From NCBI GenBank assembly GCA_003118195.1, contig BEXV01002670.1, positions 25,043-38,036 of the forward strand: DNA of 12,994 nucleotides. Reading direction: 5' to 3'. This DNA comes from Hemicentrotus pulcherrimus. Its lineage: Eukaryota > Echinodermata > Echinoidea > Camarodonta > Strongylocentrotidae. Position numbers and translations under genes: made by a program. Shown here piece after piece: positions 1 through 5,835 of the stretch (its first letter is position 1; every line of letters starts with the position of its first letter). The notes under the pieces are model-generated. The model was given only the letters and a program-made list of their open reading frames with translations, did not search any database and had not been told where the DNA came from.

Positions 1-15
1 GGGGGGGGGGGGGGG
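1..15. repeat. Terminal poly-G run
   Basis: Fifteen consecutive G open the window. A second G run lies at 11633 and a poly-C run closes the window, so this is likely a contig edge at a G/C homopolymer and not a functional element. No gene is seen between it and the start of the repeat block. Confidence 0.9.
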
Positions 16-85
16 CTCAAGTATTTACGACCAGGTAGCAAAGCGAGCGAAGCAAAAAGTTTAAATTGGCGTGGGGTCCCCCCAT

Positions 86-220
86 CAGTACGCCAGTGAA
101 AGAGGAGGAGGTGACGAAAGTGACTATCCCCCATAGAGCTATATGATAAGTCTTATAAATATTGCTACCCCCTCACAGGTTTGTTGTATTACAAAATTAC
201 ATTCTTTAGCAAAACTATAG
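86..220. repeat. Nested repeat module, copy 1
   Basis: The module starts with CAGTACGCCAGTG, passes through a GTGAC...GTGACTA-CCCCC segment and a CACAGGTTT...TTGTATTACAAAA core, and ends with TTAGCAAAACTATA. Related copies lie at 622-750, 1455-1560 (truncated at its start) and 1969-2096. It straddles the start of the large duplicated block at 118. It encodes nothing recognisable. Confidence 0.65.
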
Positions 221-621
221 TAGAAAAACAAGCAATATACTTTTTCACACTTCTATTTTACTTTGCCGGTATCTAGTGTGCAGTCCGAAGGGTTGTAAGT
301 ATTTATTAGGTAAATTTTAGTAGGTAGGCAAGAAGGGACTTTTTAAAAGAGCAAGTACCCCAGATCTCACTCTTTAACTCTTAATCTTGTAAACATACAA
401 TGTAAACTGTGCTTACGACGTGATACCAACAGAATACATATTTCTACAATATTTACTCATACATTTTGAAGGAGATGATGCGAGCGCCCTAATCTACGGG
501 CCTTGACATGGCTGACTGTAAATTTGGGAATTTTCCATAAATGCATACAACAGTATGATTTTTTAAAAAGTGAGAAAAAGGTTTGAATCTTTTTTGAAGG
601 CAACTGCCCCCAAGCCCCCAA

Positions 622-750
622 CAGTACCCCAGTGCTAGGGACAATGGAGCATTGTGAACGAGAGGGGCGAAGGTGACGGCACTGACTACCCCCACACAGG
701 TTTTTGAAGTTCTGTTGTATTACAAAAGTACCTTCCTTAGCAAAACTATA
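622..750. repeat. Nested repeat module, copy 2
   Basis: This is a second, diverged instance of the module at 86-220, inside copy A. It has CAGTACCCCAGTG at its start, a GTGAC...CACTGACTACCCCC segment, then TGTTGTATTACAAAAGTAC and TTAGCAAAACTATA at its end. It shows that the large unit was itself built from an older internal duplication. Confidence 0.6.
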
Positions 751-1045
751 TTAAATATTGTAAATATCAGTTTAGGAAGTATAATCTAGTATCAGTAGGG
801 AGCTTGCATGGATGGGATTTCTATTTCCCACTCTAGACCTCTGTCATATACATGTATATTGATATCGAGTTGAAATGGGAAATATAAACCTGGTGGTTGT
901 TATTTTACCTAACTGCTAAGAGAGCATAAATGCTTGTTTTGTTAGTAAGCAACCAGACGGCCGATGGCTTTAGGTCCTCTCCGAGGATCCTGGTAATGAG
1001 GATTAATGCCTTACCAAAGGGCACTAGCCACTAGCGCCTTGACTT

Positions 1046-1091
1046 GGTTTCGAACCCGGGTCACCGGATGACAAGACCACTACTCTACCGA
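1046..1091 (-). repeat. tRNA-derived SINE promoter module, copy A
   Basis: Read on the minus strand, an A-box-like segment (TCGGTAGAGTAGTGG, 1091-1077) is followed by a B-box match (GGGTTCGAAACC, 1057-1046). Box starts are 34 bases apart, as in a tRNA-type internal Pol III promoter. The stem regions pair poorly, so this is not a functional tRNA gene but the head of a tRNA-derived SINE. The rest of the element probably extends toward lower coordinates, to around 800. It has TCATCCGG where the copy at 2386-2431 has TAATCCGG. Confidence 0.6.
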
Positions 1092-1454
1092 TGTTAAAAG
1101 CCTAGCAAATATATACGCTTAATATGTTGTAGTTATTCCTTACTGAAAAGAGCCTTCCAGAGCTTATAAGTGTGTTGCAGTCTTTTGTCAATATTTGCTT
1201 TTCTTTTTCGCACTTTTTCGAATTTTCCGGGGTACGTGTCCCCCGTCCCCCTGGGATCGCCGACCCTGCCTACAATTAATCACATCTGCTGCTAGCTACA
1301 CGCCCTAGTATGTACAGCTCCAGCAATCCAAAATTACCGTCAAGAGTAATGTTAGACTCTGTCTCCAGTCATTCGCACAGTATACTTGACAGAACTGGTT
1401 AAACAGTTGTGTAAAAAAAATATGCGCCTGCGGGCTTCCGTTGTTTGTATTNGG

Positions 1455-1560
1455 AAGTGACTATCCCCCATAGAGCTATATGATAAGTCTTATTATATAG
1501 CTCTATGCTACACCCACAGGTTTGTTGTATTACAAAATTACATTCTTTAGCAAAACTATA
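1455..1560. repeat. Nested repeat module, copy 3 (5'-truncated)
   Basis: This is the copy-B counterpart of the module at 86-220. It lacks the CAGTACGCCAGTG start because copy B begins inside the module. It retains the CACAGGTTTGTTGTATTACA core and the TTAGCAAAACTATA end. Confidence 0.6.
1469..1507. repeat. 39-bp near-perfect palindrome
   Basis: The two 19-base arms (1469-1487 and 1489-1507) flank a single central T at 1488 and pair with only one mismatch. The left arm reads CATAGAGCTATATGATAAG. The corresponding place in copy A (132-170) keeps the left arm but has a diverged right arm, so the symmetry is specific to copy B. Confidence 0.85.
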
Positions 1561-1940
1561 GTATAAAAACAAACAATATACTTTTTCACACTTCTATTTT
1601 GCTTTGCCGGTATCTAGTTTGCAGTCCGAAGGGTTGTAAATATTTAGTACATGTAGGTAAATTTTAGTAGGTAGGCAGGAAGGGACTTTTTAAAAGAGCA
1701 AGTACGCCAGATCTTAATCTAAAACTCTTAATCTTGTAAACATACAATGTAAACTGTGCTTACGTGATACCAACAGAATACATATTTTCTACAATATTTA
1801 CTCATACATTTTGAAGGATATGATAAGAGCCCCCTGATCCACGGGCCTTGACATGGCTGACTGTAAATTTGGGAATTTTCCATAAATACATACAACAGTA
1901 TGATTTTAAAAAAAAAGTGAGAAAAACGTTTGAATCTTTT

Positions 1941-1960
1941 TTGGAGGCAACTGCCTCCAA
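1941..1960. repeat. Short perfect inverted repeat
   Basis: TTGGAGGCA (1941-1949) and TGCCTCCAA (1952-1960) are perfect reverse complements around a 2-base spacer. Copy A carries TTGAAGGCA/TGCCCCCAA at 594-613, where two positions break the symmetry. Confidence 0.8.
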
Positions 1961-1968
1961 GCCCCCAA

Positions 1969-2096
1969 CAGTACGCCAGTGCGAGGGACGAGGGAGCATT
2001 GTGAACGAGAGGGGCGAAGGTGACAGCACTGACTACCCCCACACAGGTTTTTGAAGTTCTGTTGTATTACAAAAGTACTTTCCTTAGCAAAACTAT
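1969..2096. repeat. Nested repeat module, copy 4
   Basis: This is the copy-B counterpart of the module at 622-750. CAGTACGCCAGTG opens it and TTAGCAAAACTATA closes it. It includes a GAACGAGAGGGGCGAAGGTG segment reminiscent of the GCGAGCGAAGC motif near position 45. Confidence 0.6.
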
Positions 2097-2385
2097 ATTA
2101 AATATTGTAAATATCAGTTTAGGAAGTATAATCTAGTATCAGTAGGGAGCTTGCATGGATGGGATTACCATTTCCCACTCTAGACCTCTGTCATATACAT
2201 GTATATTGATATCGAGTTGAGATGGCAAATATCAGCCTGGTGGTTGTTATTTTACCTAACTGCTAAGAAAGCATTAATGCTTGTTTTGTTAGTAAGCAAC
2301 GAGATGGCCGATGGCTTTACGTCCTCTCTGAGGGTCCTGGTAATGAGGACTAATGCCTTACCAAAGGGCACTAGTGCCTTGACTT

Positions 2386-2431
2386 GGTTTCGAACCCGGG
2401 TCACCGGATTACAAGACCACTGCTCTACCGA
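2386..2431 (-). repeat. tRNA-derived SINE promoter module, copy B
   Basis: On the minus strand an A-box-like TCGGTAGAGCAGTGG (2431-2417) and a B-box match GGGTTCGAAACC (2397-2386) sit at tRNA spacing. The intervening GGTCTTGTAATCC resembles the anticodon arm of a tRNA-Thr(TGT). The stems are too degraded for a tRNA. The SINE body probably continues to lower coordinates, at least through 2300, where a GAGAGGACGTAAAGCCATCG segment lies. The lineage of the parental tRNA is inference. Confidence 0.65.
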
Positions 2432-2497
2432 TGTTAAATTATCAGCCTGGCAAATATATACCCTTAATATGCTGTAGTTATTTCTTACTGAAAAGAG

Positions 2498-2708
2498 CAA
2501 GCGGAATATTCATTTTTGTAGCACTGATCTATTTCTCTTAATCTCATACAGTGTAAACTGTAAACTTTGCTTACGTGATACAACAGAAATACAGATTTTC
2601 TACAATATCTATTTGTATCTTTTGAAGGATATTATGCGAGGGATGCTAGCGAACGAGCGAGAAGATTTCCTCGCATTTTTATTAGTCTAAACGCTGCACT
2701 CTTGGGGC
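2498..2708. repeat. Extra segment in copy B containing a diverged third sub-copy
   Basis: This roughly 210-bp segment has no counterpart at the matching place in copy A (near 1150). Its first part, about 2532-2640, resembles 372-484 and 1725-1828: all share ATGTAAACTGT/GTGTAAACTGT-type sequence, GCTTACG...TGATAC, ACAGAA..ACA and TTTTGAAGGA. The rest, including the GCGAACGAGCGAGAAG stretch around 2655, is unique in this window. Confidence 0.6.
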
Positions 2709-3006
2709 CCTCCAGAGCTAATAAGTGTGTTGCAGTCTTTAGTCAGTATTTGCTTTTCTTTTTTGCACTTTTTCGAATTATCAGGGGTAAGTGTCCCCCT
2801 GGGATCGCCGCCCCTGCCTACAATTAATGTAGGTAATCGCATCTGCTGCTAACTACACGCCCTAGTATGTACAGCTCCAGCAATCCAAAATTACCGTCAA
2901 GAGTAATGTTAGACTCTGTCTCCAGTCATTCGCATAGTACTTGACAGAACTGGCTAAACAGTTGTGTAAAAAAAAATATGCGCCTGCGGGCTTTCGTTGT
3001 TTGTAT

Positions 3007-3456
3007 CAGTAATACTCATAGAGATGGGATATATACCGCCATTCTCTGGCGAATAAGCGTACATTTCTTTACAATAATGGCGGCCTTTACTCTCTAGACC
3101 CCAAACAAATTCGAGCGAAAAATCTTGCACTCTGATCGAACTTCTAAGTTCCATTTCATTAGTTTGAGGTTTGAAAATTGAAACTGAATATTGTGTTAAA
3201 GTTATATCAGAAAAGATTATCTTTATTTTATAATTCCACTGGGGCGATTTTTAATTTTGCAATCGCCCCTGTGAGCAACCTGACGGAGGCGATAATGTAG
3301 CTCACGGAGGCGAATCGCCCATCGCCCCCGCCCCGTGTATTTTGAGCGCTGCTCTTGATCAGAGCTGAGTCCCCCCACCAACACACAAGCACAGAGAGTA
3401 CTACTTCTAGCAGACAGAGGGGGCGTGAGTAGCCGAACCAAAGCTATTATTATTAC
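3007..3456 (-). other. 3' neighbour of the sulfatase exon: intron 1 (partial)
   Basis: After the splice donor at 3456 the minus strand has an in-frame TAA and no further sulfatase-like sequence as far as position 1. I looked specifically for a segment coding for the A-[AS]-L-L-T-G-R motif that follows C-x-P-S-R in this family and did not find one. Exon 2 is therefore either outside the window, making intron 1 longer than about 3.4 kb, or too diverged to see. The intron end nearest the exon holds the GC-rich inverted repeat at 3237-3273. Confidence 0.65.
3237..3273. repeat. GC-rich hairpin in sulfatase intron 1
   Basis: Arms 3237-3249 and 3261-3273 (GGGGCGATT / AATCGCCCC core, 12 of 13 positions paired) flank an 11-base AT-rich loop. 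Just beyond, CGGAGGCGA occurs twice (3284-3292 and 3305-3313), and GTGAGC (3271-3276) pairs with GCTCAC (3299-3304). The patch to about 3336 is far richer in GC and CpG than its surroundings. Confidence 0.75.
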
Positions 3457-3701
3457 CTTGATGGACTGCATACTGGAGCCGAAGAATAGAACTGAGTGAA
3501 CCTGAGACCTTCGGCTGCAAGACGGTTGATGTTGGGGGTTGAGCTCGTCGGGTGCCCGTACGCCTCTAAATCACCATAACCAAGATCATCAGCGTAAAGA
3601 AGAACGATGTTTGGCTTCGATGGTGCAGCATGTACAACGGATATAACAAGCCATGTTAACACCGCAACAAATCGAAGAACATCCACAGAAATGCCTTGCA
3701 T
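3457..3701 (-). CDS. Arylsulfatase A-like enzyme, first coding exon (partial gene)
   Basis: This is the N-terminal 81 codons plus two bases of a sulfatase, an enzyme that hydrolyses sulfate esters using a formylglycine made from an active-site Cys. Residues 1-26 form a signal peptide: a hydrophobic stretch 11-23, then H-A-A before P27, so the protein enters the secretory pathway toward the lysosome or cell surface. [14 protein letters not shown] (31-44) carries the metal-binding Asp pair (38, 39). C78-S-P-S-R82 is the formylglycine signature. The D38-C78 distance of 40 equals that recalled for human ARSA D29-C69, and YGHP..STPN..LAA.GLRFT.FY resembles ARSA more than GALNS or ARSG. The ATG at 3701 follows an in-frame TAA and is the only plausible start. 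The exon ends at AG|GTAATA (intron from 3456), splitting the Arg codon in phase 2. The rest of the gene is not in the window. Membership of the S1 sulfatase family is secure, but orthology to ARSA itself cannot be settled from 81 residues. Confidence 0.9.
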
Positions 3702-3808
3702 GATGATATTTTATCTGTCGTCTAGCCTCTAGCTCTGCAGGCCCAGCCCAGCCCAGTCGACGTCGGCAGCCTTCAATGGTATTGTCAGGTGATCTTGGCA
3801 AATAACAG

Positions 3809-3814
3809 CACGTG
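3809..3814. promoter_or_regulatory. CACGTG E-box
   Basis: The palindrome CACGTG sits in the context AGCACGTGATC. It is the core of bHLH-zip sites (USF, MYC/MAX, MITF/TFEB). In vertebrates, TFEB sites of the form GTCACGTGAC mark lysosomal genes. The flanks match that only partly (GTGA on one side), so a lysosomal-programme role is only suggestive. It lies about 110 bp from the sulfatase ATG. Confidence 0.5.
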
Positions 3815-3835
3815 ATCTAGAGCTTCACCGTCCAA

Positions 3836-3852
3836 AGGTCATTGGCAGGTCA
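3836..3852 (+). promoter_or_regulatory. Perfect DR5 nuclear-receptor half-site pair (RARE-like)
   Basis: AGGTCA (3836-3841), spacer TTGGC (3842-3846), AGGTCA (3847-3852): two consensus half-sites as a direct repeat with 5-bp spacing, the canonical layout bound by RAR:RXR heterodimers. It lies 102 bp upstream of the DNAJC30-like ATG and about 135 bp upstream of the sulfatase ATG. The sequence match is exact; occupancy is inference. Confidence 0.6.
3841..3845 (-). promoter_or_regulatory. Inverted CCAAT box
   Basis: ATTGG on the plus strand is CCAAT on the minus strand, 140 bp upstream of the sulfatase start, a typical NF-Y distance. It overlaps the spacer of the DR5 element, so NF-Y and a nuclear receptor would compete for, or share, this site. 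Confidence 0.45.
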
Positions 3853-3887
3853 ACCGTGGGAGCTCTCTGTAGGCTAGGCCATCGCTC

Positions 3888-3923
3888 ATGAACCGGCTTT
3901 TCGTTCGGCATAAGCTGCAATAA
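3888..3923 (+). other. Possible upstream ORF of the DNAJC30-like transcript
   Basis: An ATG at 3888 opens an 11-codon frame (MNRLFVRHKLQ) ending in TAA at 3921, in a different frame from the main start at 3955. The start context (GCTC before ATG, A after) is weak. It matters only if transcription begins upstream of 3888. Confidence 0.25.
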
Positions 3924-3954
3924 TTACTTCAAAGTTTTACAGAACTGCTTGAAA

Positions 3955-5139
3955 ATGGCAGCTTTCTTCAGAAAAACTCATCATCATAGTTGCCAAGTCC
4001 AGCAGCATATAAACAGGTGCTTGAAGAAACGATACGGAACTGATAATCGGGTCAAACTCAAGACGTTTGGATTGGTGAGCTGTTTGCAGATGCAGCATAA
4101 CACTGCAACGGCTTCCTCGGGGCCCGATCGGGCGGAGCTCCAGGCGCCAAGTATAGCTGGGAAATCGATAGGCGTAGCATCTGCATGTTATTTAACTTCA
4201 CACACTACTTCTGAATTATCTGACTTTGATAATCAAGTATTTAAATGTAAACCATCAGTCAATAAATGTGGCACTTCACAGAGAACTACCTCAACTGTTG
4301 AACAAAATGAAGGTTTTACTTTAATTTTCAGCAGAAAAAGAATCGCTCACCAATCTCAACAGCAGCAACAGAGGTGGACTCAGAGTGACTATGTTTCAAC
4401 AATGTTTGTGTATAAGAGAAAACCATCCAGTAAATCAGGATTCATTGATCATACTGTTTATCTCTCGAGTAATAATTTTCTCAAGCAAAGAGCAAGTGCT
4501 ATTTTTTGGAAGGATTCACCAGTGAGGCATTATGCAACTGGACCAAGGTCTCGACACAAGAAGGAAAAGTCTTACTATGAAGTCCTCAACACCACACCAA
4601 GTGCCACTCAAGCCCAGGTCAAAGAGACCTACTTCAAGCTGTCCAAGATCTATCACCCGGACAAAAACGCAGGCAGCAAGGAAGCCCAGCGGAAGTTCGC
4701 CTTGATCAAAGAAGCCTACAGTGTCCTTGGCAACCTCACGTTGCGTAAGCGCTACGACCGTGGCACTCTCAACCAGCGGGATGTCCATGGAGAGGTGAAA
4801 CCAGAAGAGAAGGCTGCAGAAGAAGGAGTAAATCGTGATCCAATGTACACCAGTTCTGGTATGGCTTTCAGCATGGAGGCAAAACGGCAAGCCAAGAACA
4901 TGGATGACTTTTTCAGCAAGCACTATCAAGACGCAAGGGATAAGGAGCAGAGGAGCAGAGCAGACAGACAGCAGCGTATTGATGAATACATGAACCTCCA
5001 GAAGAGGGCCAGGCTCTCTCCATTGTTTCTTGCAGCGTGTGTGATTGCTGCACTTGCCATGGCTGTAACGAGTGTTACACAGAATGATGCGGTATATGTA
5101 GAGAAGAAACAACCAGGAGCTAATAAAGAAACAAAATAA
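3955..5139 (+). CDS. DNAJC30: DNAJC30-like mitochondrial J-domain protein
   Basis: This 394-codon frame encodes a type III DnaJ homologue. The J domain spans residues 206-270 (SYYEVL..TPSATQAQVKETY), with the HPD triad needed to stimulate Hsp70 at 234-236 and an RKRYDRG end. It is followed by FF.KHY, a basic helix (about 322-353) and one C-terminal membrane segment (354-374). This order, including the FDxFYxxHY-like motif, matches animal DNAJC30, an inner-mitochondrial-membrane protein linked to complex I maintenance and ATP synthase. RHYAT before the J domain resembles a presequence cleavage region. The ATG at 3955 has a strong context (A at -3, G at +4) and follows an in-frame TGA. The roughly 200-residue N-terminal extension is much longer than in human DNAJC30 (226 aa total), is weakly conserved in look and has a Q5 run (135-139). 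Translation from Met150 (4402) would give 245 aa with the J domain placed as in the human protein. Intron-like signals inside the extension (donor 4075, acceptors 4281 and 4331) leave the 5' structure uncertain. Confidence 0.85.
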   Translation: MAAFFRKTHHHSCQVQQHINRCLKKRYGTDNRVKLKTFGLVSCLQMQHNTATASSGPDRAELQAPSIAGKSIGVASACYLTSHTTSELSDFDNQVFKCKPSVNKCGTSQRTTSTVEQNEGFTLIFSRKRIAHQSQQQQQRWTQSDYVSTMFVYKRKPSSKSGFIDHTVYLSSNNFLKQRASAIFWKDSPVRHYATGPRSRHKKEKSYYEVLNTTPSATQAQVKETYFKLSKIYHPDKNAGSKEAQRKFALIKEAYSVLGNLTLRKRYDRGTLNQRDVHGEVKPEEKAAEEGVNRDPMYTSSGMAFSMEAKRQAKNMDDFFSKHYQDARDKEQRSRADRQQRIDEYMNLQKRARLSPLFLAACVIAALAMAVTSVTQNDAVYVEKKQPGANKETK

Positions 5140-5372
5140 TTACAAACCTGAATATCATGTCGGTCAGAGTGGACAGGATGAGACTGTGTCAATTCAAACA
5201 CTTTTTAAGTAGCAAAACAACTTACATGTAGGCTATTACATGTAGGTGGTCTTATCAAATCGAGGACAGATAATGATTTTTTACTTTCCTATATACATGT
5301 AGCCCTATGGACCTTTACAAGATATAGATTATGTTCATAAATAGGTAAAGGTCACATGTAACAGTACAAGTA
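5140..5372 (+). other. Probable 3' UTR of the DNAJC30-like gene
   Basis: No ORF of note lies here. The stretch is AT-rich with several ACATGTA palindromes. The first canonical AATAAA on the plus strand after the stop codon is at 5860-5865, and an ATTAAA lies at 5396-5401 inside the MITE arm. The 3' UTR could therefore run to about 5420 or about 5885 and may include the MITE. Confidence 0.4.
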
Positions 5373-5660
5373 CACCTGGGGGGTGTTTCATAAAAATTAA
5401 AATCAACTTAAGTTCGACTAAACTATGGCAAGCCATTCATGCCACTGTTGGCTCTCACCATTAACTGGCATTGGGTCTCTCAAAGGATGTACAAATCATG
5501 GTCTCAAATCTACAGAATTTACATTTTTTGATAGTTCATTATTGAAGGAAAATATATTATCTAAGATCATAATACTGAGAGCAAACAGTGGCATGAACAG
5601 CCTGCCATAGTTAAGTCCAACTCAAAGTCAATCTTACTCTTAGTGAAACTCTCCCAGGTG
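5373..5660. mobile_element. MITE with 85-bp terminal inverted repeats
   Basis: Left arm 5373-5457 and right arm 5576-5660 are inverted copies, about three quarters identical by eye. The best-kept blocks are CACCTGGG at the ends and CTATGGCA..TTCATGCCACTGTT..CTCTCA inside. The 288-bp element is flanked by TA on both sides (5371-5372 and 5661-5662), consistent with a TA target duplication. There is no transposase, and the 118-bp interior is AT-rich. The GGGTGTTTCATAAA end resembles short non-autonomous elements I associate with sea urchin and hemichordate DNA. The arm divergence suggests an old insertion. It may sit in the DNAJC30-like 3' UTR. Confidence 0.8.
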
Positions 5661-5835
5661 TATGTTTTAAACAAATGGCTACTATTGTAGTCCTTGGGTT
5701 TGCTAGCACCTGTTTTGAGTACAACTTTCCCAACAGTATTTTGTTCATTAACTACACATGTAATTTATGTTCAACTGTACATATCAAGGTTTTTATTTTT
5801 ACTCTTAGTATAGAATTTTAAAAGCTTTTATAATG

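Larger units (their letters stand above)
118..1451. repeat. Large head-to-tail duplicate, copy A
   Basis: This 1334-bp stretch is repeated in the same order and orientation at 1455-3006. Both copies begin AAGTGACTATCCCCCATAGA and end at the TGCGCCTGCGGGCTT...GTTGTTTGTAT segment. By eye they differ by scattered substitutions and small indels, roughly 5 %, plus one insertion of about 210 bp in copy B. No conserved protein is encoded. The short minus-strand frames starting MGVVSAVTFAPLVHNAP in both copies are simply the same repeat read twice. The block lies within, or beyond, the first intron of the minus-strand sulfatase. Confidence 0.9.
1455..3006. repeat. Large head-to-tail duplicate, copy B
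   Basis: This is the second copy of the 118-1451 unit, in the same orientation. It is longer mainly because of an extra segment at about 2498-2708. It starts three bases after copy A ends, with an N at 1452 in the gap. Two short palindromes (1469-1507 and 1941-1960) are perfect or nearly so here but degraded in copy A. It may be a real tandem duplication or an unmerged second allele. Confidence 0.9.
3702..3954. promoter_or_regulatory. Divergent (bidirectional) promoter region
   Basis: Only 253 bp separate the minus-strand sulfatase ATG from the plus-strand DNAJC30-like ATG, so both 5' UTRs and both core promoters must lie here unless a non-coding upstream exon exists. No TATA box is evident in either direction. 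The region is more GC-balanced than the flanking intergenic DNA. It contains a CACGTG E-box, an inverted CCAAT box and an AGGTCA direct repeat, annotated separately. Transcription start sites cannot be placed from sequence alone. Confidence 0.7.

Noticed and set aside
489..695. 68-codon minus-strand frame, similar to the one at 1728-2042 (MGVVSAVTFAPLVHNAP start)
   Set aside because: The similarity comes from the two copies of the same non-coding repeat, and the frames diverge by frameshift at small indels. There is no conserved domain.
2370..2443. Functional tRNA-Thr gene on the minus strand
   Set aside because: The anticodon and acceptor stems do not pair properly and the A-box is degenerate. 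It is better explained as a SINE head.
2954..3154. Candidate sulfatase exon 2 on the minus strand (contains ENGGIYPIS)
   Set aside because: Its residues do not match what follows C-x-P-S-R in sulfatases (A-[AS]-L-L-T-G-R...), and it overlaps the end of the duplicated repeat.
3949..3954. Start of the DNAJC30-like frame at TTG 3949
   Set aside because: A eukaryotic nuclear gene is expected to start at ATG. The ATG at 3955 has a strong context two codons later.
4516..5112. 198-codon open frame on the minus strand opposite the DNAJC30-like gene
   Set aside because: It is antisense to the J domain and membrane segment, whose conserved motifs are on the plus strand. It shows no domain of its own.
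5425..5610. 61-codon plus-strand frame
   Set aside because: It lies wholly within the MITE and starts in one inverted arm.
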